Below, one piece after another: positions 16,994 through 25,380 of a stretch of DNA of 64,000 nucleotides (position 1 is its first letter; every line of letters begins with the position of its first letter). The DNA lies in assembly GCA_030614915.1 (NCBI GenBank), contig JAUXAG010000007.1:1-64000 (forward strand), read 5' to 3'. The stretch comes from Actinomycetes bacterium (GTDB taxonomy: Bacteria; Planctomycetota; Phycisphaerae; JAACET01). A program made the position numbers and the translations under genes. Under the pieces are notes generated by a model. The model was not told where the DNA came from. It saw only the letters and a list, made by a program, of their open reading frames with translations, and searched no databases.

Positions 16994-18487
16994 CTAATCA
17001 GCCCGGACGCAACGGGAGAGTGCCCAATCGCGGAGGGAGTCGATCTTTTCGGCCATAAATACCGACAGCGGCTGAGTTTGAGCCAGTTCGGTGAGGATGT
17101 GCTCGGTGGCCAACTCCTGATCATCGGAAAACGCGGCGTACATGGCCCCCATCACGGCCTGCTCGATCTCTGAGCCGCTAAAGCCATCCGAGGTGTCGGC
17201 CAAGGCGGCGGTGTCGAAGGCCTGCGGGTCGCGGTTGCGTCCGGCAAGGTGTATCTCAAAGATGGTCTTTCGAGTGTCGCTGTCGGGCAGGTCCACGAAG
17301 AATATTTCGTCGAATCTTCCTTTGCGGACCAACTCGGGGGGCAGGGCGGCTATATCGTTGGCGGTGGCTACGAGAAAGACGGGCTCGGGGTGGTCCTGCA
17401 TCCAGGTGAGCAGTTGTCCGAACATGCGTTTGCTGAGTCCGCCGTCGGATTCCGGGCCGGCACTGGCAGAGGCGAAGGCCTTTTCAATCTCGTCGATCCA
17501 AAGGACACAAGGAGCTAGAACCGAAGCGACCTTGAAGGCCCTTCGCAGGTGGCGTTCGCTTTCGCCGATGTATTTGTCGTAGAGGGAGCCGACGTCCATG
17601 CGGAGCAGGGGCATTTTCCACGCAGCCGCGACGAAGCGGGCCATGAGACTCTTGCCGCAGCCCTGCATGCCCAGGATGAGGATTCCGTGGGGAGCTTCGA
17701 GTCCGAAGTTGCGGGCCTTGGCGGTGAAGGCCCTGGAGCGTCGGTCGAGCCAGCGTCGCAGGTTCTTCATGCCGCCGACGGAGGGGATGGCTTGCGGGGA
17801 AGGGATGTAATCGAGCACGCCGGTCTGGTGTAGGCGCTGGCGTTTGATCTCGATGGCTTTGGTGATGTCGTCGGGACTGAGTTTGCCGTCGCCCAGGATG
17901 GCTTCAGCGACGACCTGGTAGATTTCCATGCGGGTCAGGCCTCGAAGGTTGGCCAGGAATTGGCTGAACTGAACCTCGGTCATTTCGACGACGCGGTCGG
18001 AGAACTCGGTGAGCTCCTGGAAGTTGGTCTTGACCAACTTGTAGATTTCCTGCTCGTCGGGCAGGGGCAGATCGTAGGAGACGGTCAAGGGATGAAGTGG
18101 CCAAGGCAGCTCACCGCCGGGATCGATTAGAAATATGGTGCGGTTGTCCTGGGCGAAGGTCTGGGCGACATCGCGGAGCAAGCGCTCGACGACGGCGTCT
18201 TTGATGTATCTAAGGGCATCCTTGAAGATGTAAACGTTGGTGGCCTCGTTGTTGCGGATGAACTTGAGGGCTCCGACGAGGGTCTTAGTGGCGGGGATGA
18301 TTTCCCCGGGGGTCGGCGCGGTGTGATGGAGCCCGTCGGAGACGGACCATTCGAGGACAGCGAGGCCCATTTCCAGGCCGGCCTGGTGGACCTGGCAGGC
18401 GGCGAAGGCTTCGTCAAGGGTCTGGATAGTGACAATGGCGTGACGCGTTCGGATAAGACGTTTGAGATCATCCAATAAATCAGGCAC
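16994..18487 (-). CDS. Ycf46-like AAA+ ATPase
   Basis: The 497-residue protein matches the Ycf46-like AAA group of cyanobacteria and other bacteria. An N-terminal non-ATPase region (DLKRLIRTRHAIVTIQT, LEWSVSDGLH) is followed by an AAA module with Walker A GMQGCGKS (about residue 268), a Walker B-type LWIDEIEKAF (about 330), sensor 1 VFLVATAND and the arginine-finger region PELVRKGRFDEIF. The start is GTG at 18487 with AAGGAAAC upstream rather than the longer frame to 18520. The cellular role of the family is poorly known. A fragment of a closely related gene lies at 12630-12690. Confidence 0.88.
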   Translation of the reverse strand: MPDLLDDLKRLIRTRHAIVTIQTLDEAFAACQVHQAGLEMGLAVLEWSVSDGLHHTAPTPGEIIPATKTLVGALKFIRNNEATNVYIFKDALRYIKDAVVERLLRDVAQTFAQDNRTIFLIDPGGELPWPLHPLTVSYDLPLPDEQEIYKLVKTNFQELTEFSDRVVEMTEVQFSQFLANLRGLTRMEIYQVVAEAILGDGKLSPDDITKAIEIKRQRLHQTGVLDYIPSPQAIPSVGGMKNLRRWLDRRSRAFTAKARNFGLEAPHGILILGMQGCGKSLMARFVAAAWKMPLLRMDVGSLYDKYIGESERHLRRAFKVASVLAPCVLWIDEIEKAFASASAGPESDGGLSKRMFGQLLTWMQDHPEPVFLVATANDIAALPPELVRKGRFDEIFFVDLPDSDTRKTIFEIHLAGRNRDPQAFDTAALADTSDGFSGSEIEQAVMGAMYAAFSDDQELATEHILTELAQTQPLSVFMAEKIDSLRDWALSRCVRAD

Positions 18488-18527
18488 GGCTGTTTCCTTC
18501 TGGGAGTGTGAAGCAAGCAAGGTGAGC

Positions 18528-19067
18528 TTATGGGGGCTCGGCTGGCTTGATGGTTATATCCACGTTGAGCTCCTCGCCGAGCTTGGCCAGTTCGCTGCGA
18601 ATCTGCTCGGTGTGGAGATTGGCTGGGACGGCGAGCTTCATGTGCATGGAAAATATGGGGGTGGCGGTTTCGGGAGCGTGGGAGGTAGAGGTTTCGGCGG
18701 CTTCAACGTTGATGTTCATTGTGCTGAGCAGGTGAGCGATGTTGTGAACAATGCCGCTGTGGTCCATGCCCACGGCCTTGAGGTTGTAAGGAACGACCGG
18801 TACTGCCCGAGCAGTCGAGGGCCCTCCTGCCGAGCGGGATACAATGGTCAGGGCGGATTTGTCCTGGAGCTCGGGCAGATGATCGCCCAACTTTTTGACC
18901 TCGTTCCCAGGACCGGAAACGAGCATTATGAGGGCGAAATCTCCCCCGAGCACAGCCATGCGCGAATCTTCCACGTTGCATTGGTGGGCCAAGATGAATG
19001 CCGAGACCTCGTCGACGATGCCGGGGCGGTCCTGGCCAACAGCGGAGATAACCAGGTGAGTATCCAT
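18528..19067 (-). CDS. GcvR-like tandem ACT-domain protein
   Basis: The 179-residue protein consists of two ACT domains: residues 1-85 (VISAVGQDRPGIVDEVSAFI) and 92-175 (LKAVGMDHSGIVHNIAHLL). This is the layout of the glycine cleavage repressor GcvR and related amino-acid-sensing proteins. No DNA-binding domain is present, so regulation would go through partner proteins. The start is preceded by AAAGGA. The AAA ATPase gene lies 40 bp downstream on the same strand. No gcv genes are in the window. Confidence 0.85.
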   Translation of the reverse strand: MDTHLVISAVGQDRPGIVDEVSAFILAHQCNVEDSRMAVLGGDFALIMLVSGPGNEVKKLGDHLPELQDKSALTIVSRSAGGPSTARAVPVVPYNLKAVGMDHSGIVHNIAHLLSTMNINVEAAETSTSHAPETATPIFSMHMKLAVPANLHTEQIRSELAKLGEELNVDITIKPAEPP

Positions 19068-19240
19068 GCCGAGTCCTTTCCAAGTGAATACGCGGCAACA
19101 AGCTCTGGTAGATTATATTGTTCTGTGGGACCCGGACAAGGCCAAAGTGGGCGCTAGAATAGACTTGACCGGCGGTGAGGCACGATGATAGCCTAGCGGG
19201 TGGCTGTAAGCGGGCAACCGACCTTTTTGGAGAGTTCAGG

Positions 19241-19600
19241 GTGGCTGAGGTAGATCCATTATTCGAGATAAAAGCAGACGGTCCGGCGGCTGTGGTGAGG
19301 TTTCTGCGGACTACGCACATAGAGGCGGGGGCTGCTGAGCCGTTGGCTAATTTGCTGTCGGCGCTGAGGCCGTCGTCGCCGAAGGGAGTTATCGTGGACC
19401 TGAGCTGCCTGGAGTGGGCGAACAGTCTGTTCCTGGGGATACTGGTGGGGCTGTATAAGAAGCTGGAGGAAAAGGATCGGAAGATGGTGGTAGCCTGTGT
19501 TCCGGAGCAGATACGAGATATGCTGCGACTGACCGGGCTGCACCGGCTGCTGAATATCCATAAGAATCTGGAAGAGGCTGTGGATGAGATAAGCAAGTAG
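19241..19600 (+). CDS. STAS-domain anti-sigma factor antagonist-like protein
   Basis: The 119-residue protein has STAS features: PKGVIVDLSCLEWANSLFLGILVGLYKKLEE (strand, phosphorylation loop, helix), then VVACVPEQIRDMLRLTGLHRLL. The usual phospho-acceptor Ser or Thr is preserved as the Ser of WANSLF. The chosen start is GTG at 19241, with GGAG 8 bases upstream; the longer frame to 19175 is not supported by base composition. It could be the substrate of the SpoIIE phosphatase at the left of the window, but the genes are 18 kb apart and this is inference. Confidence 0.78.
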   Translation: MAEVDPLFEIKADGPAAVVRFLRTTHIEAGAAEPLANLLSALRPSSPKGVIVDLSCLEWANSLFLGILVGLYKKLEEKDRKMVVACVPEQIRDMLRLTGLHRLLNIHKNLEEAVDEISK

Positions 19601-19719
19601 TCGCCAGAAGCCGATTATTCAAGTCTTCGTTCAACAAACGCAATAAGACAAAGATCCCCTTGGCAGTGTGGCTCTGTGTAGAGGACCTCTGGCCGAAACA
19701 TCCCCAGGAAGTTACAGAA

Positions 19720-21018
19720 TCAATGGTGATTCGCCTGGGCTCGAATCCGGATGATCGTGCAATTTTCATTTGTCAAGTATGTCTTGGCGGCTTGAGAAAC
19801 CTGCTCAGGAGTGACAGCGGCTAAGCGTTGGGCCAGGGTTGCACGATTGGAGCCGTAGCGAAAATCGTGAATGGTCCATTGTATAGCGAGATTGCCTTCA
19901 ATCATAGCCTCCGTTACGTTCGCTGGTGCCTGAGCTTTGGCAATTGCGGGATCCCTTAAGTTGGTTAGCTGATAAGAAAGCTGTTTGCCGATCATGGCAG
20001 TTTCCGTCTGCGGAGCTGACTGGGACCGTAGGATCTGGAGGTGGTGAGAGATTTTCTTTCGGACTTCATCGAATGAGGCATTGGGCTTAAGCGAGGCTGA
20101 AATATAGAAAAAGTCTCCTTCAGGGGTACTCAGGTCGGTGCCGCTCAAGACCAGGCCAGTCAGGTTCTTGAGCTCGGGATCGGTGAAAAATTTCATCATT
20201 AACCAATAGTTGGCGACCATCAAAGATGGATAATCCTTATGCGTAAAGCTTGGTATGGGCCAGGAGAGCACGAGATGGCGAGCGTCGAGGTCCCAAGTCA
20301 TCTGGTGATCACCGGGGTGAAGCTTTACGGGTTCGGGTGTTTTTGCAGTGCTTGTGATGTTGGCTAATTTCTCGGTGATTACCGGTTTCAGAGTTTTGGC
20401 GTCGATACCACCAACTACACAGATCACTACTCTGTCCAGAACAGCCAGGTGACTGTCACGGTATCTCTGGATTTCCTCGAGGCTTGCCTTGCTTATATCG
20501 GCCTTTAGAGCGGCGTGTTTTCGGCCGTGCCGATAGCCCTGGGCCCAGGCAGCTATCGCAAACTTGTGGGTGAAAAATCTTTTTGCCGTGAAATCACATT
20601 CAGAATTGACCCGTGGTTTTTCCGCTTGAAGTCTTTCCTTTGTGAAGGGGATGCCTTTGAGCCATTTGGCATGAAGGGACAGTCCCTCCTGCCAGTTATC
20701 CACCGTGCCGGAAAAGTCCAAGTGCATGTTGTCGGGCAAGGTTTCGCCATTTACCTGATTATAGGGCAAGGGCACGGGTGTTCGAAGCACCATGTGCTCC
20801 ACCAAGTGCGACCACTGGGCCTGTCCCGGGCCGTCGGATGCCAAGCCCATGGGAAGGAAGCTAATAATCGAGACATTTTTGCTGTCGGCAATATAAAGCG
20901 AGATGACCTGAATGCCGTTGCCCAGCGCAAAAGTGTCAACTTTCGGCTTGGCCGCCAAGGCCCTCCCGCTGGCTGACAATAGAATAATGGTCCCTACTAG
21001 TTTGCTCAACATTTTCAT
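19720..21018 (-). CDS. Secreted M16-family (pitrilysin-like) metallopeptidase
   Basis: The 432-residue protein has an N-terminal signal peptide (LVGTIILLSASGRALA) and the M16 zinc motif HLVEH (HxxEH) near residue 71, with a further Glu about 75 residues on (in RVNSECDF). The fold then continues through the usual second half (LDARHLVLSWPIPS, LVLSGTDLS). M16 enzymes degrade peptides in the envelope. The first 70 residues match typical M16 openings. It is the last gene of a three-gene operon with a DUF2089-type regulator and a membrane protein, 10 bp after the latter. Confidence 0.8.
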   Translation of the reverse strand: MKMLSKLVGTIILLSASGRALAAKPKVDTFALGNGIQVISLYIADSKNVSIISFLPMGLASDGPGQAQWSHLVEHMVLRTPVPLPYNQVNGETLPDNMHLDFSGTVDNWQEGLSLHAKWLKGIPFTKERLQAEKPRVNSECDFTAKRFFTHKFAIAAWAQGYRHGRKHAALKADISKASLEEIQRYRDSHLAVLDRVVICVVGGIDAKTLKPVITEKLANITSTAKTPEPVKLHPGDHQMTWDLDARHLVLSWPIPSFTHKDYPSLMVANYWLMMKFFTDPELKNLTGLVLSGTDLSTPEGDFFYISASLKPNASFDEVRKKISHHLQILRSQSAPQTETAMIGKQLSYQLTNLRDPAIAKAQAPANVTEAMIEGNLAIQWTIHDFRYGSNRATLAQRLAAVTPEQVSQAAKTYLTNENCTIIRIRAQANHH

Positions 21019-21028
21019 TGCTACTCTC

Positions 21029-21475
21029 CTATTTTGTGTCCATAGATTCTATTTTGCGTAGTTCTTTTTGTTCGTAGCGTCTGCGTATACTGCGAAAATT
21101 CCACGCCAAGACAACCGTAGTTATCAGCCCAAATAGGAGCAGCGGATAGTACACGCCCCAAGGCTGGGACTGGACCAATGCAATAACGCCCATCACTAGA
21201 CACACTACACCAGCTACTATCATGCCTTTCATCATTCCGAGGACGAAGCGTCTAGCCTTGACTAAACCAGCGAAAAGACCAAGGACCCCACCCATCAGTC
21301 CTACAAAGCATCCACCGAGAGAACCAAACCAAATTGTTGTGTTTCTACCCCACCATTGTCCAGCCAGCTTGGAGGGCTGTGGCTTCTGTTCGGATTGCGT
21401 AGCATCCGACGTTTCTCCAGCAAGTACCACCGACGTGCACAAGACTACGGCGGCAATTACTATGTACCTTTTCAT
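21029..21475 (-). CDS. Membrane protein of unknown function with signal peptide
   Basis: The 148-residue protein has a signal peptide (MKRYIVIAAVVLCTSVVLAG), a short polar stretch (25-45), and three further hydrophobic segments: about 48-72, rich in Gly (GGCFVGLMGGVLGLFAG), then 80-100 and 108-128. It ends in a charged tail. I do not recognise the family. Its ATG overlaps the stop of the regulator gene by 4 bp and the M16 peptidase follows after 10 bp, so the three are very likely one functional unit at the envelope. Confidence 0.75.
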   Translation of the reverse strand: MKRYIVIAAVVLCTSVVLAGETSDATQSEQKPQPSKLAGQWWGRNTTIWFGSLGGCFVGLMGGVLGLFAGLVKARRFVLGMMKGMIVAGVVCLVMGVIALVQSQPWGVYYPLLLFGLITTVVLAWNFRSIRRRYEQKELRKIESMDTK

Positions 21476-21780
21476 GAAGATCCTCCTTCGCCTTTCCGAT
21501 GAAGGGCTAACAAAGTTTTAAAGGTGCCCACGTCTATTTTTGACTCGGCGTACTTTGCCCGAAGTACCCGCTCGAATTCACTGGTGATCTGCTGGCTGTC
21601 AACTATTTTGATCTTCTCAATCAAACGGTCGAGTCGAAGACGAACCGTTGGATAGCTCACCCCGTAGATCTTAGCCATTTCTTTCAGAGACCCAGATGCC
21701 AACACGAATCTTTTCACGAACCTGAGTTCTTCCTCGCTCAGATAATCAATCCAGCTCTTTACTTTTTGTTCATTCGTCAT
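21472..21780 (-). CDS. DUF2089-like HTH regulator
   Basis: The roughly 102-residue protein begins LSEEELRFVKRFVLASGSLKEMAKIYGVSYPTVRLRLDRLIEKI, the helix-turn-helix of DUF2089-type proteins. The remainder is helical. The start MTNEQK at 21780 is supported by GAAGGGCC upstream; an in-frame ATG at 21798 is an alternative. It heads the operon with the membrane protein and M16 peptidase. The promoter at 21808-21836 overlaps an inverted repeat, which makes autoregulation likely. Confidence 0.75.
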   Translation of the reverse strand: MTNEQKVKSWIDYLSEEELRFVKRFVLASGSLKEMAKIYGVSYPTVRLRLDRLIEKIKIVDSQQITSEFERVLRAKYAESKIDVGTFKTLLALHRKGEGGSS

Positions 21781-21807
21781 GTATAGGCCCTTCATTTTAT
21801 AAAAGTC

Positions 21808-21856
21808 ATTATACAATATGTGAACAATAAAGTCAATGATTATTTTAACTTTATTG
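21808..21856 (-). promoter_or_regulatory. Strong sigma-70 promoter with overlapping inverted-repeat operator
   Basis: On the minus strand TTGACT (21836-21831), 17 bp and TATAAT (21813-21808) form a near-perfect promoter for the DUF2089 operon. CAATAAAGT (21825-21833 on +) is the exact inverse of ACTTTATTG (21848-21856). This 9-bp dyad covers the -35 region and is a good operator candidate for the operon's own HTH protein. Confidence 0.7.
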
Positions 21857-22119
21857 ATAAATAAACCATGAAAAGCTGGTGATTAACAAGTAGGTAAGCG
21901 TAACATCTTTGTTTAGCTGTGGTTAGACAATATCGGTTGAGACGGGACATGACACCTGCCGCAGGCTGCCCTTTCTGATCCCGCGACCATTGGCAATGGG
22001 TATACGATCAAAATAGAGGTGACCTACTTCGGACGCTGAAACTGAATGCAGGTTTTTGGCCAGGGACCATGTCCGCTTGGCCGCATAGTCAGGCCGCCAC
22101 GGGTGTTTGAACAGACTCT

Positions 22120-22410
22120 ATGGGGCGAGAAGAAAACAGAACCGCCAGCGAGAGCGATTCTGCCTTGTTGTTTCTGGTGCCCCCAAGGGGACTCGAACCG
22201 CAAGACGTAACTGATTGTAAACCAAACAAGTTACAAAATCCAGAAAAATCGAGCGGTGCAGAATCCGGTGCATTTTTGGCCAAAACAACCAAAACAGCCA
22301 AAATCAGCCTTGAAACACGCCAAATCGTAGAGGCTTGGCCTAAGCTTCCAGAGGCCGTCAAGGCAGGTATTCTGGCTATGGTGAGAGCTGTGGCAAAAGA
22401 GCACAGTTAG
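22120..22410 (+). pseudogene. C-terminal tail of an integrase-type gene read through a tRNA 3' end
   Basis: This 96-codon frame has no upstream body. Its start reads VPPRGLEP, the translation of an antisense tRNA T-arm, and it continues into TRQIVEAWPKLPEAVKAGILAMVRAV, a tail I associate with planctomycete site-specific recombinases whose 3' end lies at a tRNA attachment site. The catalytic part is missing. I take it as an integration scar where an element has been lost or rearranged. The preceding stretch 21857-22119 shows no gene. Confidence 0.5.
22175..22199 (-). other. tRNA 3'-end fragment, probable attachment-site core
   Basis: Read on the minus strand this is GGTTCGAGTCCCCT followed by TGGGGGCACCA: a T-loop (TTCGAGT), 3' T-stem, 7-nt acceptor strand, discriminator A and CCA. 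The upstream strand does not pair as a T-stem, and no D- or anticodon arm follows, so only about 25 nt of tRNA sequence survive. This is what an att core leaves behind. Confidence 0.55.
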
Positions 22411-22607
22411 AAACCGATAAAACAGGACAAGGCTCTGAAGTTCAGGAGCTTGTTGAAGCCCTTTGCGAGATAACGGAGAGGGGGGGATTCGAACAGGCTC
22501 GAATCGCCCGCCTCTTGACACAGCTATACTTACAGCAAAAGGCCCGCAAGTTCAAGGACTTAGATTCTCTCGAAAGCCTACTGTCTTCGCACGGTTTCTT
22601 ACTATGA
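22410..22607 (+). pseudogene. Second integrase-type tail overlapping a tRNA-Ser-like 3' end
   Basis: A frame of about 65 codons with no convincing start (EVQELVEALCEITERGGFEQ..., ending SLLSSHGFLL) begins where the previous frame stops. Bases 22474-22494, read on the minus strand, give GTTCGAATCCCCCCTCTCCG, like the T-arm and acceptor of a class II (serine-type) tRNA. Either this is a small gene coupled to the previous tail or a second integration scar. From 22608 to 22733 nothing is recognisable. Confidence 0.35.
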
Positions 22608-22733
22608 TTTACTCCCTTTTGAGGGCAACTTGAGGGCAACATTGGTCACGACTATCCTCAGAGAGTCAGGGGAAAAGATCGACGGACTTAGATTGACGAC
22701 GACCAGCTTGGGAAGCTGAAAAGAGGCAAATGT

Positions 22734-22783
22734 AAGATAAGCCCTGACAGGACAATGCTTAACCTCTTGTCAGGGCTTATCTT
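22734..22783. repeat. Perfect 16-bp inverted repeat
   Basis: AAGATAAGCCCTGACA (22734-22749) and its exact reverse complement (22768-22783) are separated by 18 nt. There is no T-run, so it could be a recombinase site, the end of a lost element, or a stable RNA hairpin. It lies between the tRNA scars and the IS element. Confidence 0.7.
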
Positions 22784-22903
22784 CTGGATTAACACTGTTG
22801 TCTAGACTGAGTTCACACTGTTTTCATACTGGTTTGTGTAAGACTTTTACCCCCTGTCTATCCCCGCGGCTGAAGAAGCTCTGAGAGATGCACAACCCGT
22901 CGG

Positions 22904-24299
22904 GGGTGCATGTCATGTTTGTAGGTAGATTTTTCATGCCGCTAGCGGCTTTTCCGACCAGAGTCGGTCCCATTGCTGGTTTAGCCAAGTTATCCGTAGG
23001 GCTAAGGTCGCTGAGGAGCCCGTCCTGCTCCAGATCATCCCAGACTGTTTGAGCCGTTTGCCTACCACGTGCTTGCAGCAGCCCTCCACCACCCCAGAAC
23101 CAATGTCATAACCTTGCCCGCGGAACACATCGTAACGCATCTCTTCTTCATTATCTTTGATATACTTATGCAGTTGGGCTAAGGCCTGACGCTTTCGCCC
23201 ACGATGGACCTTGATCTGCTGGGCCAGATCATCGATCAGCCTTTTGGTGTAGCCCTCCCACAGCCAGCTTTCGCGTAATTTAACCCATTCTTCCGTGGCT
23301 TGGCTGCCTTCACTAAAAAGTACTTTGCCGCAGTCCCAGAGATGTTCGCTGGCATGATACCAGTCGATTATAAACGTGGCTCGACCAAAATGCCTGTGGC
23401 GTTCATGGCGAATCCAAGGGGCTCCGTCACCCAGAAAAACCACCTCCTGAGCCTCACGCAGCCCGCACTGACAGGCTCCCAGCCAAAGATGCCAACCAAA
23501 GACCTCCGAGTTGACAAAGCGACCTACATAATGACTAACTCGTTCCTGACGGTCATTTTCCCAGTAGATCGCTCCCATCTTGACTCTTCGTGCCAACCGT
23601 CCTTTTCATGCACTGTAGTGCCATCTGCAGCCACGTAGAGCCTCTGTGGCTCAAGCACAGCTTCGGGGAATTCCCTCTGTCGCAAGAACTCCTCTAAGTG
23701 CTGATCCTGTTCGTTCAAAATCGTTCGGCCAACCTGATGTACCAGCCGCTCAATGCTATTGGCGGAAACCTCTTGGCCTAATAGTTCCTCAACCTTTCGC
23801 GAACTTTGCTCAAAACTGTCATCCACAGCCAAGACACAACAGGCCCGTGCCAAACCAGGACTTAGCTGCTGGTTGCCCAGGCCGCTGGCCTGGTCGTAAG
23901 GTACAGCAGTGCTCTTACAAGTCCAGCAGTGATAATAGGCCCGACCAATCTCTATCCAACCAAAGATGGTATGGATACCCTTGGCTCGATGAGCTACGAA
24001 ACGTTTGGCACCGCCGCAGCTACAGGGGATCGAACTGCCCTGATATCCGTGGGGTTGCCGGGCCAGCAAGCGCTGCAGGAGTCCCTGGCCTAACTGCCGC
24101 AACTTAGCCTGGACCGCTGTCTCCAAAGCTCCGAGGTCATCTCCAACCAAGGCCAATTCCTGGCCAAAAGCCGCTTCCAATTCATCCAGAATTCTGCTAT
24201 CCATGGTTTAGCCCTCCTGGCAAAGTGGGAATTTCCAGTATTTTCTCCATTTTGCCAAGCTGGAGGGCTATTTTCTACCTACAAATATGACATGCACCC
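22904..24299 (-). mobile_element. Complete ISKra4-family insertion sequence with 9-bp target duplication
   Basis: The 1396-bp element is bounded by near-perfect terminal inverted repeats: GGGTGCATGTCATGTTTGTA then GGTAGA at 22904-22929, and its complement at 24274-24299 with one mismatch. It is flanked by a direct repeat ACCCGTCGG at 22895-22903 and 24300-24308, the expected kind of target duplication. It carries one transposase gene on the minus strand, broken by a frameshift. Removing the element restores one continuous sequence across ACCCGTCGG. Confidence 0.9.
22934..24204 (-). pseudogene. ISKra4-family transposase, two frames
   Basis: The N-terminal part (24204 down to about 23590) has the zinc-binding-like CSCGG and HCWTCKS, then VAADGTTVHEKDGWHE, where DGT carries the first DDE aspartate. 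The C-terminal part (about 23585 to 22934) resumes as VKMGAIYWENDRQER and contains VVFLGDGAPWI with the second Asp, FIIDWYHASEHLW and GSGVVEGCCKHVVGKR. The frames join at KDGWHE/RVKMGA by a -1 shift at CACGAAGAG. No A-run slippery site is visible, so a mutation is more likely than programmed frameshifting. Confidence 0.82.
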
Positions 24300-24308
24300 A
24301 CCCGTCGG

Positions 24309-24688
24309 TGATGCTCGTAAAGCATTTGGATCTTAGACTGGGTTCGGTGTAACATGGGATGCATTTCCCTGTGGACTCGGGTATGAATGGTAGGGTGGAA
24401 GCTGATGTCCGTGGGCCATCATGAAGGAACAATCGAGTTGGGAGCACCGGTCCCAAAGTCTAACAAGCCATTGTAAGGACCTCGTAGCCCCCCTGCTGCA
24501 TCGTGTTGCCGAGGCTAAGGAAGAGACTCTAACGTCTTTTTCTAAAGGGTGTTGCAGAGACTTTGGAGCACCACTATGGACCTGGGCCAGAAGAATTTTT
24601 CCGAAAAAGTGCAACCTTTTTCAGACTAGTGCGTTAAGAGATGGGGGGATAGGATAGTATTGGCGCTATAGGCCTACCGAAAGCAAGG
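24309..24688 (+). promoter_or_regulatory. Leader region of the ECF module with ECF-like promoter motif
   Basis: This 380-bp gap shows no convincing gene. At 24613-24634 an AAC motif (in GTGCAACC) and CGT (in GCGTTAAG) are 16 bp apart, the general layout of ECF-dependent promoters, about 55 bp before the sigma gene. The GTGCAACCTTT word recurs at the end of the sigma gene (about 25327), in front of the partner gene. Autoregulation is inference. Confidence 0.35.
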
Positions 24689-25357
24689 ATGTGTATTATT
24701 AACGAGCCGATGAGAGCACAAGCCGCCAAAAGCAGCCCTGTCGATCACATAGTGGCCATAGCCGCTCAGCGGCCCTCCGAGGGCGAATTAATCGAACGCT
24801 CGAAAATCGATCCAGAAGCTTTTGCCAAACTGTACGAGAAAAATTATGACAGGATACTCAATTACATCTACAGGCTGACTCTGAATATTACCGTCACTGA
24901 GGAACTCACTTCCAATACGTTCTTCAAGGCCTTGTGTGCTCTATCGAAATTCCGCCCGCGTACCCCAATCGAAGCATGGCTGTACCGCATAGCGAGCAAT
25001 GAAGTCAAAACCTACTGGCGGCTTAATAGAAGACGCCGCCAGATCGGCCGAGTTCTCTTCGCTGAGAACGTGCTGGGTCAGATCTATTTCAACTCATCTG
25101 AGCCCGAAACGAAAGCGGAGCTTCGCGAGAAAATGAAGCGATATGCTATTTTGCATGGGGCTATTAACAGTCTGCCCGACCGGTATCAAAGGGTTCTAGT
25201 CCTCCGCTACTTCGAGGAGCTAAAGGTCGAACAGATTGCTAAGGTACTTGGGAAAAGAATTGGTACAGTCAAGTCACTTATTCACCGGGGTTTGGCTCGG
25301 CTGAGAAAGATGATCCAGAAAGAAAGTGCAACCTTTCCTGAAAGCTCGCATCCTTAA
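24689..25357 (+). CDS. ECF-type RNA polymerase sigma factor
   Basis: The 222-residue protein has sigma region 2 (FAKLYEKNYDRILNYIYRLT, AWLYRIASNEVKTYWR, about 50-118) and region 4 (SLPDRYQRVLVLRYFEELKVEQIA, then GTVKSLIHRGLARLRKM, about 160-210). The start at 24689 has AAGG directly before it, and an ATG at 24710 is an alternative. It is followed after 23 bp by a membrane protein gene that probably encodes its anti-sigma factor. The pair is transcribed towards the RiPP-like cluster. Confidence 0.9.
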   Translation: MCIINEPMRAQAAKSSPVDHIVAIAAQRPSEGELIERSKIDPEAFAKLYEKNYDRILNYIYRLTLNITVTEELTSNTFFKALCALSKFRPRTPIEAWLYRIASNEVKTYWRLNRRRRQIGRVLFAENVLGQIYFNSSEPETKAELREKMKRYAILHGAINSLPDRYQRVLVLRYFEELKVEQIAKVLGKRIGTVKSLIHRGLARLRKMIQKESATFPESSHP

Positions 25358-25380
25358 TGATGCGAAGGAGGTAAGTGGCC

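Noticed and set aside
22175-22250. Complete tRNA gene on the minus strand
   Set aside because: Only the 3' T-arm/acceptor part is present; the opposite T-stem strand does not pair and no anticodon arm can be built.
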